From NCBI GenBank assembly GCA_050084985.1, contig JBITNC010000001.1, positions 181,598,001 to 181,662,000 of the forward strand: 64,000 bases of DNA. Direction: 5' to 3'. A model generated the notes under the pieces. The model was not told the origin of the DNA. It was given only the letters and a program-made list of their open reading frames with translations, and made no database searches. The first letter of the stretch is position 1; each line of letters starts with the position of its first letter. The position numbers were made by a program, and so were the translations under genes. Below, in pieces: positions 33,246 to 45,524 of the stretch. Source of the DNA: Nageia nagi (taxonomy: Eukaryota > Pinophyta).

Positions 33246-36037
33246 ATGCATCCTAAACTTATGTTAGATGTATCATATACCCTAAACCCTACATGATAAA
33301 CCCTAAACTTATTATCATAAACCTTAAACCCTTCATGAAAAACCCTAAACCTTGCATCATAATCACAACCATACATCCTAAACACTAAACACTATAAACC
33401 TCATAATAAACCAATCTAAACACTTATACATAAACCTAAACCCTATAAATATCATAAACCCTAAACCTTCATATAAATTACACCCTACATCCTAAATAGA
33501 ACCCTAAATCATAAACCTAAACCTACATCATAAACCCTAAAACCTACATCTAAACTACCCTAAACCTTCATCATAAACCTTACACCCTAATCTAAACCTT
33601 ATATATACTAAAACCCCTTAATTAAATCCTAAACCTTCACTAAACCCTAACTAATCCTAAACCTTAAAACCCTAAACCTTAATATTAAACAACCTACAAT
33701 CCTAAACCCTAAATACCATAACTTAACCCATTAAACCCTAAAATCCTTAAATAACCTTAACCCTAAACCCTACATCCTAACACTAAACCTAATATACACT
33801 AAACTTAACCTACATATAAACCTTAAACCTACATCCTATAACTCATAAACACTAATTCATACATAACTAAAACCCTTAACCTACATCTAAAACCTAAATC
33901 CTACATCTTAAACTAAACCTAACTTAATAACCCTAAACCTTTATCATAAAACTTAAATCCTACATCTAAATCTAAACCCTCATCTATAAACCTAACCTTA
34001 AACCATAAACCTTAAACCACCTATTCATCCTAAACACCAAATCATCTAAAACACTAAACCCTAAATATTAAACCCTCATCATAAATCTAAACCATAACCT
34101 CATCATAAACTATAAACCTTACATCATAAACCCTAAACCCTACATCATAACCTTAAACCCTAAACCCTATCATAAATCATCTAAACCTTAAACATAAACC
34201 CTTCATCATAAACCCTCAAACCTTCAATAAACCTACAATCTAATTAATAACCTAAACTAACCTAAAACTTCTAATCTTCAAACCTAACCATCTAACTAAT
34301 TATCTAATTAACTAATATACTAAATACATCTAACTAAATCTAACCAACTATATCCTATCCTATTAACTCAAATTACATAAACCTAAACCTTCATCATAAA
34401 ATCTAAACCCTTAAACCTATACCAACCTAACTTAACACCTAAACCTACACCTAATTAAACACTAAACCCATCTATAAAATACTAAACCCTATCTAAACCT
34501 AAACCTAAACCTTCATCATAAACCCTAAACCTATAAACCTAAACCCTAATCCTAATACCTAAACCTTCATCTAAACCCTAAATTAAACCCTACATAAACC
34601 TTAAACCTTATCATAAACCTTACATCATAAACCTAAACCTTAATTAATAACTAAACCATAACCCTAATCCTAAACCCTTCATCATAAACATGAAACATGA
34701 AACCTTAAACCATTCATCATAAACCTAAACCCTTCAACATAATCCCTACATACCAATCCTAAACCTGCATCAAAATCATAATCCTAAACCTTACACCTAA
34801 AACCCTACATCCTAAACTTGTCATCATAAACACTTAAACCTTACAAAACCCTAAACTAATCCTACATCCTAAACCAAATCTAAACCCTTCATCATAAACC
34901 CTAACACCTAAACCATTTATCATACACCTAAACTTTATCATAAACCTTAACCTAATCCTAAACCTAAAACCCTAAACCTTGCATTATAATCAAAACCCTA
35001 AATCTTAAAATCCTACACCCTAAACTACATCCTAACCCTAAATCCTTCATCAAAACCCTACATCCTAAACCTAAACCCTTCATCAAACCCCAAACCTACA
35101 TCCTAAACCTAAAACCTTCATCATAAACCCTAAACCATTACTCACTAAACCTAAACCATTCATCATAAACCTAAATCTATCATAAACCCTAAATCTTAAC
35201 CATCATCAAAATCATAAACCTACACCCTAAACCCTACTTAAATCCTAAACACTTCATCTAAACCCTAAACCCTAAACCCTCATCTAAACCTAAAAATTCA
35301 TCATAAACCTAAAACTAATCCTAACTACTAAACCCTAAACCTATAATCCATAAATCATAAACCTAAACCCTAAATCTAAACCTAAACCTACATCCTAAAA
35401 TCCTAAACCTAACATATAACCTCTAATCTAAAAACCTAAACCTTAAACCCTTTATCATAAACCCTAAATCTTAAACTCATCATAAATCTAAACCTAAACC
35501 TTCATCATAAACCCCTAAACCTAAACCCTTCTAAAATCTTAAACCCTAAATCTAAATCCTAAATTAAACCTTAAACCATTCATCATAACCTAAACCTTCA
35601 TAACATAAAACCTAACCCTAAACCTAAACTAAACCCTACCATAAACCCAATTAACATCATAAACCCTAAACCTACATCCTAAACACTAAACCAACCTACA
35701 TCATAAACATTAACCTTAATCATTAAATTCTAAACCTAACCCTACATCCTAACCTTCATCTAAACCTTAAACTTCACATAAACCTAAACCTTACCTAATC
35801 TCTAAACCTAATTTAAACCTATCATCATAAAACCCTAACCTTCATCAAACCTTAAAACTTTATATCATAAACCTTAAATCTCTAACCTAACCTAAACCTA
35901 TATCATAACCATATAAATCACCTACTAAACCCTAAACCTACATAATAAAATCTAAACCTTCATCAAAACCTAACCTTAAACCCTAAACCTTCAACCCTAC
36001 ATCCTAATACTAAACCCTAGACCATAAGCCCTACATC
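33246..36037. repeat. Telomere-like (CCCTAAA) array, left arm, indel-rich
   Basis: Composed of CCTAAACC, CATCATAAACC and CATCCTAAACC words. From about 33390 on, single-base losses (CCTAAA for CCCTAAA, CATCTAAA for CATCCTAAA) break the 7-bp register repeatedly. Ends at ACATC (36033-36037), the target site of the copia insertion, and continues at 46233. Confidence 0.9.
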
Positions 36038-36644
36038 TGAATAATTTAGACAATTACACAATATTGAACATAAGATACTAATTGCATTAATGAACTTAAA
36101 TGGAGCAAGATTACAATCAAAGAGCTTAAAACATGAAGCTTCACACAGCCAACAATGGAGATACAAATCTTTGTAGAAAGAAGAAGTGAAAAACTATAAC
36201 TTTTGCCAGCTTTCTTACAGCATGTGGCACCTAGCAAACATTCATCAAAGAGTGGTAGAAAATGGTTTCAAATTGAATGTGTTAGTTGTGAGTTCTATTA
36301 TAGATAGAAATCCCATGTATTATTTTACAAAATATGTGATGCAACTACCGTTTCATGGATGGCAATAATCTAAGGATATTGGCATAATTAGTTTTCTAAA
36401 AAGGCTCATGAGACTTTTGAGTAGATGTAATTATTGAGTATAAAGTCAGACTCTATAGCCTTTGCTAGTATTCTTCCAATGAGCACTACTATGGGAGCTC
36501 AAGAGTAAGGTGTGGACATCTGTTATAGTGTAAAGTGTAAAGTCAAACTCTACAACCTCTACCAATATTCTTCCAATGAGCACTGCTATGGGAGCTCAAG
36601 AGCAAGGTGTGGACATTCGTTACAATGTAGTTGAGTTGTCTACA
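36038..36644 (-). repeat. 3' LTR of copia element
   Basis: 607 bp. Contains two copies of a 97-bp unit (starting 36436 and 36533) in which GCTCAAGAGCAAGGTGTGGA is conserved, where the other LTR has three. Confidence 0.92.
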
Positions 36645-36660
36645 TTCTCCCCCTTGATGC
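36645..36660 (-). other. Polypurine tract of copia element
   Basis: On the minus strand GCATCAAGGGGGAGAA directly precedes the 3' LTR start, a textbook copia PPT. Confidence 0.9.
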
Positions 36661-36689
36661 AAAGAGGACTCACCATGGAGTCTCTAAGC

Positions 36690-36985
36690 ATCACATACTA
36701 AGCTTTGATAACACCTTTTGTGAAAATATCAACCAAGTTGATCTTGGTGTTGCAATAGTGAAGCTCAATTTGGTCCTTCTCCACCATGTCATGAATGAAG
36801 TGGTACTTGAGTTGGAAGTGCTTTGACCTACTATGGTGGATGGGATTATGTACCAACTGAATGGCACTTTGGTTATCATAGTAAAGAATTGTTGGTCCAT
36901 GTTGTTTCTCACCAATTTCATCAAGTAGTTTCCTTAGCCATAAGGCTTGTGTACTAGCTGCGGTGAGGGCTATATACTCAGCCTT
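36690..36985 (-). pseudogene. Copia RNase H C-terminal part
   Basis: Minus-strand text ends the copia polyprotein: LWLRKLLDEIG, DNQSAIQLVHNPIHHSRSKH, IDTRYHFIHDMV-type (here LKYHFIHDMVEKDQIEL) and VDIFTKG. DNQSAI holds a catalytic Asp of the RNase H. It is separated from its N-terminal half (42584-42640) by the gypsy insertion: the interrupted reading continues on the other side. Confidence 0.85.
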
Positions 36986-37820
36986 TATTTATAGATAAAA
37001 TTAAGCATGCAAATAAAGAAATAGGTAAATATATACAAACCCAATATATCTATATTTGAGCTACGAATAGCAATTTATTCTCAATAGCAATGAACAAGAT
37101 AATCGATTCAAAAATTTAAATGTAATTGTACCAAACAAGACTATGATTTGTATACTTACCTCATGAAATGTACCTGATAATGAAAGATGAAGATGTTGGT
37201 GATGTACTGATGATGAACTACCCATAAAAAATGTAGTGACCTATGAAGATGCAAAAAGAGGACTATGGGTGCTCCATTTTAGAGATAATAGAGCATCGAT
37301 GGTGTTCTTGGTTCATAAGGGAGCACCGATAGCCTTTATTTGATAGTTTTAGACCTCTAAATCAAGTCCAAAACTTCAATACAGATGTCTCAGATAGTAG
37401 TGTGATATTAGAATAGATCATAGATGTCAAGATAGCTCACGAAAGGAAGTACACAAACCATAGCCTTGTAGGTAGTATCAAGAGATACCTTAAGGGGTTG
37501 CCACTACAAGACCATACGTGGGATCATGTGTATCCTTGATTATGGACTTACTATTAGATCCCTTATTTATATAGATAATAGATAATACAACCCATGGGTC
37601 GACCTGCATCTACATAAACAAATCTAATTCATAATATTCAAGATAACCACACCAATAAATAAGATAATTCATGCAATATTCAAGATAATCATTATAAAAT
37701 TCATATTCAAGACAAACATTAATATTATCACATTAAGACATTCAAGACATATATTTAGACCAAGCATGTTGTCATTAATTTATTGATTTAAAAACATAAA
37801 TTAATTTTTATATGTTAACA
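36986..37820 (-). repeat. 3' LTR of gag-only gypsy element
   Basis: 835 bp; inner edge TATGTTAACA at 37820, outer edge TATTTATAG where the partner has TGTTTACAA. Followed at 37821 on the minus strand by the purine-rich CAAAGTGGGGCATC, the probable PPT. Confidence 0.9.
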
Positions 37821-38270
37821 GATGCCCCACTTTGGATGTGAAATTAGAAGAAACATGAGGTGAATTGAGATTTTGCATTCAAAGTAAAAACACAATATCA
37901 TAGTAAAAAATTTGACAAGCAATGATAAACACTAACCATTCTAAATTCAAGCAAAATCATGACAAAGCTTGTTAGTACTAGATATGGGTTGAGAAAACTC
38001 CCTTTTGTGATGTTTTGGGCACACTTGCCCCCTTACCTTTGCTGATATATGGAGGCCACAAGTGGTCCCCTCTACTGGTCTATCTGATAATCTCACCATA
38101 CCACTAATGACTCATGACAACAAGCCTGACCACACACATACACAAGACACCGACTTGACAAACAACATTACCACACATGATGACACAACAATAACACAAT
38201 AAGACAACATCACAAGATAAGACATGACAACACATGACAAACATTGACCACACATGACCACACATAGGGG

Positions 38271-38730
38271 AGAGCTAAGTTCCACATAACTACAATGGAA
38301 GCTAAAACTTCGCACCGAGAGGTATGCTACAATTGCATAAGAACTGAACTTTGCAAGATATATGGGAGCTGAAACTTCACCAAGAGGCATGATAAGCTGA
38401 TAACACATGACAACACACTAATCAGAGCTAAGTTCCATACAACTGCAATGGAAGCTAAGACTTCACACCAAGAGGTATGCTGTAGCTGCATAAGAACCAA
38501 ACTCTACAAAATAGATATATGGGAGCTAAAACTCTGCCAAGAGGCATGATAAGCTAATAACACATGACAACACACTAATGATAGCTAAGTTCCATACAAC
38601 TACAATGGAAGTTGAGACTTCACACCAAGAGGTATGCTGTAGCTGCATAAGAACCAAACTCTGCAAAATAGATATATGGGAGCTAAAACTTCATGCCAAG
38701 GGGCATGATATATGATATGTGGGAGCTGGA
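38271..38730. repeat. About 155-bp tandem repeat, about 2.9 copies
   Basis: GCTAAGTTCC recurs at 38274, 38427 and 38584 (153 and 157 bp). Units contain GGAAGCTAAGACTTCACACC and CAAGAGGCATGATAAGC. Non-coding part of the gag-only element downstream of gag. Confidence 0.85.
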
Positions 38731-38759
38731 ACTCCACACCAAGAGGCATGATATATGAT

Positions 38760-39205
38760 AAAAGTTGATCTTTATGCCAAGAAGCCTGATATACATAAGA
38801 TAATACTAATCACTATGCCAAAAGGCTTGATATATAGATGATAAAACTAATCACTGTACCAAGAGGCCTAATATATAAGATAAAACTGATCATTGTGTCA
38901 AGAAGCCTGATATATATATGATAAAACTAATCACTATGCCAAGAGGCCTGATATATAAGATAAAACTGATCACTATGCCAAGAGGCTTGATATATATATA
39001 TGATAAAACTGACCACTATATATGAGATAATACTGATCAATATGCCAAGAGGCTTGATATATATATGATAAAATTGATCACTATGCTAAGAGGCCTAATA
39101 TATAAGATAAAACTGATCATTGTGCCAAGAGTCCTAATATATATATGATAAAACTAACCACTATATATGAGATAAGACTAATCAATATGCCAAGAGGCTT
39201 GCAAA
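38760..39205. repeat. 40-bp tandem repeat
   Basis: ATCACTATGCCAAGAGGCCT-like words recur at 38768, 38809, 38850, 38889, 38930 and 38969, 39-41 bp apart, then continue irregularly to 39205 with TATATA spacers. It shares the CCAAGAGGC word with the 155-bp array, so both seem to derive from one core. Confidence 0.85.
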
Positions 39206-39500
39206 ATGATTTAAGAACTGATATCTGCTCCCAGAGATATGTAAAATAGTGACCTAAGAGCTGGAACTCCATACTAAGGGGGATCCAATGACTTTTGTTT
39301 TAACAAAAATAGATCATGAAAGAGGACCACAAGCAGTCTTCACTGATAGATATGGAGCGCTGGCACTCCTCTTTTTACATAAAAATGGATCCCCATTTCC
39401 TCTGCCATAACATTGGTTAGCATGTCTACCCTAATGTTAGTTTTGTTAGTATTAGTATGATCATGGGTGCTCACCAAATGATATTTCTAAAGGGCAACTC
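39206..39500. other. Non-coding spacer of the gag-only element
   Basis: Between the 40-bp array and the 3' end of gag; nothing recognised. Confidence 0.4.
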
Positions 39501-41698
39501 ATCCCAACTAGTGCTAGCTTCATGTTGATTCTTACACCATGGTGCCCCAGTGATAATAGGGCTTTTTGTTGTATTTTCTTATGCATACATTATTCCTATA
39601 TTATGTTTGGGCATGGGGTTTTTGTAGATTCCCAAGCTTTCATTATCTGCATGCATAGGAGCTTTTCCTTTTACGTCTAGTCTTTCAAATGAGATTGCCT
39701 TTTTATCTACCAAATATTGGGTGATATCTCTGAATTTCTTACATTCACATGTTTTGTGGCCATGAACTCTATGGTATTAGCAAAATTCTCCTGTAGTTTT
39801 AGTGGCTTGTTGGTTTATAGGTGGTAATTGAATTAGACCCTTGTTCACCAATGATTGCAACAACTCATTATGATCTTCTGTGATTTTAGTGTATACTCGG
39901 GGAGTCTTAGGTTTGCTTGGTTTATGCATGTGTTTTTCTTGTGTGATTATGTTAATTGTTGAAGTTTCCCTTTCTTCTTTTCTAAGTTTCCACAAACCAA
40001 TTTTCATCATGTGTTGCTCTTTTCAAATCATGGAATTGATCATTTCAGATAGGGGTTGGTCTAGATAGTTAAAGAATTCAAGTATCATCTCATCTCTAAT
40101 GGATTTTATCAGCATGTGTTTTAGTTCTTTCTCATTCAAATTTATGAATTTTGCAATTTTTTTCCATTTGGCTACAAACTTGTTAAATGGTTGATTTTCT
40201 TTTTGCTTAATTTTGGCAAGATCTATAATGGTAGGTTTTCTCTTTATGTTATATTGATATTGATCTATGAATTCACATTTTAGTTGCTCATAACTCTTGA
40301 TGCTTTTATTTTCAAGTCCATAGAACTAGTCAGATGCTTCTCTCCCTAAGCTAAGTTGAAAACGTCTAGCTAACATATCAGAATCATGTTGATGTCTATA
40401 AGCTACTTCTTCAAAGATTAAAATATGCATTCTCAAATCACTCATACCATTATATTTGTCAAAATATATGTCTTTCCCTTCCAAAATTTTACTTCTTAAT
40501 CTTGAACAAAGGGGGTGACTTTCTTCTAGTTGTTCATTCTCTTTTGCTTCATTTAATTTTATTAGCCTTTTCAATTGTTTAGCCATGTTTGCTAATTGAG
40601 CTCTCATTTTATCTGATTTTTCTTTTTCAATTGATGAGTTTGGATTATCTTCAGGTTTCTTATTCATGAAATTGAGATTTTTAGGTTCTTCTTCACTTTC
40701 ATAATCAAGTATTCTAGGAGTAAATCTTCCTATTTGTTCTCTCCATTCATGAATCAGTTTATTTTCTAGTTCTCCCATGATGACCTACCTTACACTCAAT
40801 TGAGCTTTCTGGTAAGATTTAGTATTTATTTTTTTCTTTACCTCTATCTCTTTGATTTTCTTTTCTTTATCTGACCAGGAAGGGTAAGCATTAAGAAGTT
40901 TTTGTGCAACAGGGTCTTTTTCAAGTTCTATTTCTGACTCACTATCAGACTCATCACCAAACTCAATTATTTCATCATCTTCTTCTTCTAATGTTATTGA
41001 TCTATGATTTTCAAATGCCAAAGATGACGAAGAGGGTTCACAAACATTTTTTTTAACTATTTTAGGGTTAAAAGATTTTTGATCATGATGGAGCATACAA
41101 AAGTTGATATGACTTTCCATGGTAGAAATGGGCTGCGGGCGATCCATTTCTATAGAGTTTAGATCATGAGCGATCCTATTATGATCAATTATAATGTTTG
41201 AAAAAAGATTGGTTCATCAAGAAATGTTCTAAAGGAAAATTTGAGACCATTTATAGTTAAAAATTCATAGATTTTATGCAATGAATAAGCTATGGTAGGA
41301 TCTTTAGAGAACTTGTAGAATGCCCCAAAATGCTCTATGAATTTTTGTATCAACCTTAGTTTATTTTTAGTGAGGTTTGAATTGTTAGATTTTACCCAGT
41401 GATAAAGGACCAACTGTGATTTGTTTTCCAAATGTGGAACTAGATTTTATAAGATTCCTCCTTCAAGGGTTTCATTATCCAAGCTATCATTATCTTTGGA
41501 ATCACCATGATAGGATTCCTCATCTAGAAGTTTATCTTTGATAATACAAGGAGCACTCTCTTTGTTTATTCTAGCACTTTTTCTAGTTGGCTCTATTCCT
41601 TTCCATGGTTTTCTTTTTCTCTTAGGTGATGATTGAACTAATGAAGAATAATCTAAAAGTTCATCTATATCTTTTTTCATTTTCAAATTAGCAAGCAT
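39500..41698 (-). pseudogene. Gag of the nested gypsy element
   Basis: The minus-strand ATG at 41698 lies four bases after the PBS. An N-terminal basic segment (SPKRKRKPWKGIEPTRKSAR) and a folded-looking segment (IQKFIEHFGAFYKFSKDP) precede an acidic region (EEEDDEIIEFGDESDSESE) and a coiled coil (MRAQLANMAKQLKRLIKLNE at about 40560-40620). The gag core follows: FDKYNGMSDLRMHI, FINLNEKELKHMLIKSIRDE text and KFVAKWKKIAKFINL. A CCHC-like finger YHRVHGHKTCECKKF is near 39740-39780, with the first Cys mutated or preceded by a stop. Frames change between 41189 and 41147. Nothing after the finger resembles protease. Confidence 0.8.
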
Positions 41699-41702
41699 GT
41701 TT

Positions 41703-41718
41703 CACGTCGGGTTCACCA
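41703..41718 (-). other. Primer binding site of gag-only gypsy element
   Basis: Minus strand reads TGGTGAACCCGACGTG two bases after the LTR end at 41721. It starts with TGG (complement of CCA), as a PBS must. I do not assign the tRNA. Confidence 0.75.
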
Positions 41719-41720
41719 AA

Positions 41721-42583
41721 TGTTTACAAATAAAATCGAGCATGCAAATAAATAAATAGGTAAATATCTGTAAACCCAATATATCTGTATTTGACCTATG
41801 GATAGAAATTTATTCTCAATAGTAATGAATAAGATAACTGATTCAAAAATTTAAATGTAATTGTACCAAACAAGATTGTGATTTGTATACTTACCTCACA
41901 AAATGTACTTGACAATGAAAGATGAAGATGTTGGTAATGTACTGATGATGAACTACCCCTAAAAAATGTAGTGACCTATGAAGATGCAAAAAGAGGACCA
42001 TAGGTGGTCCATTTTAGAGATAATAGAGCATTGATGGTGTTCTTGGTTCATAAGGGAGCACCGATAGCCTTCGTTTGATAGTTTTTTGACCTCTAAATCA
42101 AGTCCAAAACTTCAATACAGATGTCTCAGATAGCAATGTGATATCAGAATAGATCATAGATGTCAGGATAGCTCATGAAAGGAAGTAAACAAACCACAGC
42201 CTTGTAGGTGGTATCAAGAGATACCTTAAGGGGTTGCCACTACAAGACCATACGTAGGATCGTGTGTATCCTTGATTATGGACTTACTATTAGATCCATT
42301 ATTTATATAGATATAGATAATAGATAATACAACCCATGGGTTGGCTTGCATCTACATAAATAAGGCTAATTCATAATATTCAAGATAACCACACCAATAA
42401 ACAAGATAATTCATGCAATATTTAAGATAATCCATGCAATATTCAAGATAATCATTATAAAATTCATATTCAAGACAAACATTAATATTATCACATTAAG
42501 ACATTCAAGACATATATTTAGACCAAGCATGTTTTCATTAATTTATTGATTTAAAAACATAAATTCATTTTTATGTGTTAACA
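41721..42583 (-). repeat. 5' LTR of gag-only gypsy element
   Basis: 863 bp; TGTTAACACATAAAAATG on the minus strand at its outer start. About 28 bp longer than its partner, partly from a duplicated word at 42411-42450 (AAGATAATCCATGCAATATT). Confidence 0.9.
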
Positions 42584-43896
42584 GCCTCACAAGAAGAGAG
42601 AGCAACTGTAGATTGCTTCTTAGAACTCTATGTTATCATTCCTGAACCAAGTGAGAAACATTGCCTAGAAGTGGACTTCCTATCATCCAAATTGCTGCCC
42701 CAATCATTGCCACTAAAACCAACAAGCTTAAACTTTTCAACATGAGAGTAGTGAAGACCATAACCAATGGTACCTTTGACATACCTAAAAATGTGTTTTA
42801 CAACCTTCAAATGTAAAATAGAAGGATCATTCATGTATCTAGATACTAAAGAGACAACAAATTGTATATCATGCCTAGTGTTGCAAAGGAACATAAGGTT
42901 GCCAACTATGCTTCTAAATTCTATCACACTTGCTTTTGGAGCACCATCATCCTTACAATGCAACTCACCATGTGCTATAGGATTGTGAACAGCAGTACAA
43001 TTCATCATACCATACTTAGAAAGCATGTCCCTTACATATTTACTTTGACAAACAAAAAACTCTTCTTGACATTGGTGGACCTCCATGCTAAGAAAGTACC
43101 TCATAAGGCCCAAATCCTTCATTTCAAACTCATTCATCAAATCAATCTTAAATTTGTTGTTCAAGATGGGATCACTTTCCATATATATCAAATCATCAAC
43201 ATAAAGAGAAACAAGCAAAATCTGATTACCTTCTCTCTAGATGTAGAGTGTTGGCTCATTCTTGCTCCTCATGAGTCCAAAATTCTAAAAGTATCCATCT
43301 ATGCGAGTGTACCAAGCTCTTGGAGCTTGCTTAAGGCCATACAAGGCCTTCTTGAGCTTGTACACATGATGTTCTTTACTTTGCACTTGAAAACCTTGAG
43401 TTTGCTATACAAAAACCTCTTCATCCAAGTAACCATTCAAGAATGCACTCTTCACATCCATGTGGTAAACACTCCAATGGTTTTGGGCAGCACTTGAAAG
43501 GATCAACCTTACTATTTCTTGCCTTGCAATTGGTGCAAAAGTCTCTTCAAATTCTACACCATGTTTTTGTGTGAAGCCTTTAGCAACCAATCTTGCTTTG
43601 TGTCTCTCTATGGTACCATCACTGTTGTACTTGGTCTTGTAGACCCACTTGGAGCCCACACACCTCTTTCCTTTAGGCAACTCACAAAGTTCCCAAGTGT
43701 CATTTTTGTTTATGGAGTGAAGCTCCTCTTGCATAGCCTTCACCCACACATTTTTGGTGCAAGCTTCCTCATAACAATATGGATCAAAAATAGAAATATT
43801 AGTATTTTGGGCTGCACACAAAGCATAGTTCACCATCTCACCCTTTGGATCCTCATCAAGTTCCATATTGCTAAATTGCTTAACAAACTTCTCCAT
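42584..43896 (-). pseudogene. Copia reverse transcriptase and N-terminal RNase H
   Basis: Minus-strand open pieces 43405-43896 and 42628-43218 share one frame. Motifs: WELCELPKGKRCVGSKWVYK and RHKARLVAKGFTQKHGVEFE (RT start), VYHMDVKSAFLNGYLDEEVF (first catalytic Asp), [26 protein letters not shown] (YVDD box) and SNLDDRKSTS of the RNase H junction. Interrupted by a TAG after DEEVFV and by stops at 43220-43400. The reading is cut at 42583 by the gypsy element and resumes at 36985. Confidence 0.92.
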
Positions 43897-43923
43897 TTCA
43901 TGAAATTGACTTCTTGTTAATCT

Positions 43924-44560
43924 TTAATGGAAATTTTGATCTAAAACTTGAGGAGGATGGTTTTGAAAGTGTCTTTTACCTCTCTTGATCTTCATCACTT
44001 CTTGGATCACATTTGGAGAGCCACCACTTGAAGGTGAGCTTGGAGTGGATTTTGAGCTTTGAGATGGACTTGATGGAGGACTTGGAGGCACCACTTGGAG
44101 GTTTGGAAGATAATTTGATCTCTTGGGTTGCACATTCTTTCCTTGTGAAGTATCTTCATGGCTGGTCACTCCTCCTCTAATGTCTGCAATGCATTTTTGC
44201 TACTATCCATACACTTTCCCCTCCTAAAAAATGACATCCCAGGAGACAATTTTTTTCTTAGTTTTGGGGTTGTAAAGCCTATATGCTTTACTCTGATCAT
44301 TGTATCTAATGAACACACATGGTTCACTCTTTGCATCTAACTTTTTTCTATGCTCCTTTGGCACATGACCATATGCCAAACACCCAAAAACTCTGAAATG
44401 CCGAACAGTAGGTTTCTTATCATACCAAGCCTCATAGGGGGTCTTGCCATCAACGACACTAGTCTCCTCTTGTTTTGTTTCAACCATATTGGCTATCTCC
44501 TCCATGGAAAGAAAGAGAGTTTCACCATACTCTTCTTCCTCTCCATAATTTGCCACTTTT
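43924..44560 (-). pseudogene. Copia integrase C-terminal part (core deleted)
   Basis: 44224-44556 reads GKTPYEAWYDKKPTVRHFRV and FGCLAYGHVPKEHRKKLDAK, the part of copia integrase after the catalytic core. 43924-44169 is the Ser/Pro-rich linker to RT (VVPPSPPSSPSQSSKSTPSS). Directly upstream of GKTPYEAW stands the spacer that normally precedes the protease, so protease and the integrase zinc finger and catalytic core are missing. Confidence 0.85.
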
Positions 44561-44569
44561 CCATCACCA

Positions 44570-45416
44570 TTTATAGCTTGTTTTGCTCTACACTCCCTTG
44601 CATAATGCCCATACTTATTATAGTAGTAACATTGAGCATTCCTCTTATCACCATTGCTTCTACCTCTTTCTCTTATGTTGCAATATCCTCTTCTTCCTCT
44701 ACCTCTACCTCTCCCTCTTTACTGGCCTCTACCTTATCCATTTGAGTTAGAATCACCTTCTTTTGTAGCAAAGGCATTCTCCTCTTTACTAGATTGGACT
44801 AGTTCATCATCAACCATTTCTTCATGAGACATAAGGTAGCCAATGAGAGAATCTATCTCCATTTGAGAGAGGTCTTTTGTCTTCATCAATATCATAGTAA
44901 TGTGATGCCACTTCTTGGTAAGAGATCTCAGAATTTTTTTGATTACAATGGCCTTCTCTAAGGTCTCTCCAAGAGTTAGCATTTTGTTCACAATCTTTTT
45001 CACTCTAACATAATAATCTGAAGCTTTTCACTCTCCTTCATTTTTAAATTCTCAAATTCTATCCTTAGAGTCTACAATTTTACCTCCTTCACTTGATCAC
45101 TCCCTTGGAATCTTGCCTTCAACACAACCCAAGCCTCTTTGGCTATCTTGCAGCCTATAATTCTTACAAAAATGCTCCTATCAAGAGCTACTTGGAGATG
45201 AGACAAGGCAAGAGAGTTCTTGCTCCTACATTCCTTCATAGCTTTCTTATCATCTACTAAAAGAGAGCTCTAATCTGCTGGCTCTATATAGCCATCATCA
45301 ATAACATCCCACAAATCTTTGCAAGTGAGCAAAGTTTGTATCTTGATGCTCCAATATCCATAGTCACTGCCATCAAACTCTAGAATGGAAATGGATGAGC
45401 TTGTGTTGCTGGCCAT
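44570..45416 (-). pseudogene. Copia gag
   Basis: The ATG at 45416, 93 bases from the PBS, gives MASNTSSSISILEFDGSDYG and YWSIKIQTLLTCKDLWDVI, the usual copia gag start, then SLALSHLQVALDRSIF and EAWVVLKARFQG. The frame is lost around 45000-45050 and recovered in 44734-45003 (LSQMEIDSLIGYLMSHEE). An Arg/Gly-rich stretch and a CCHC finger CYYYNKYGHYAREC (about 44590-44632) complete it. Confidence 0.88.
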
Positions 45417-45508
45417 TATACCTACAAACAAGAAACCAAAACACTACAAGTAACTTTAGTAATTACTAGAAGCCATAGGCTTTCTCAAACCTAGCTTAGA
45501 CCCAACCT

Positions 45509-45521
45509 GGCTCTGATACCA
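45509..45521 (-). other. Primer binding site of copia element
   Basis: Minus strand TGGTATCAGAGCC, three bases inside the 5' LTR: the initiator tRNA-Met-type site. Confidence 0.92.
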
Positions 45522-45524
45522 AAA

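Larger units (their letters stand above)
36986..42583 (-). mobile_element. Gag-only Ty3/gypsy element nested in copia RNase H
   Basis: LTRs 36986-37820 and 41721-42583, flanked by GCCTT and GCCTC (5-bp target duplication with one change). The 3.9-kb interior has a PBS, a gag gene with a zinc finger and two tandem arrays, but no protease, RT, RNase H or integrase. This is the organisation described for TR-GAG-type non-autonomous elements. Integration split the RNase H of the copia element, which dates it as younger than the copia insertion. Confidence 0.9.

Noticed and set aside
42862-43920. Long plus-strand ORFs over the copia RT
   Set aside because: They overlap minus-strand frames with unmistakable RT motifs and have no similarity of their own.
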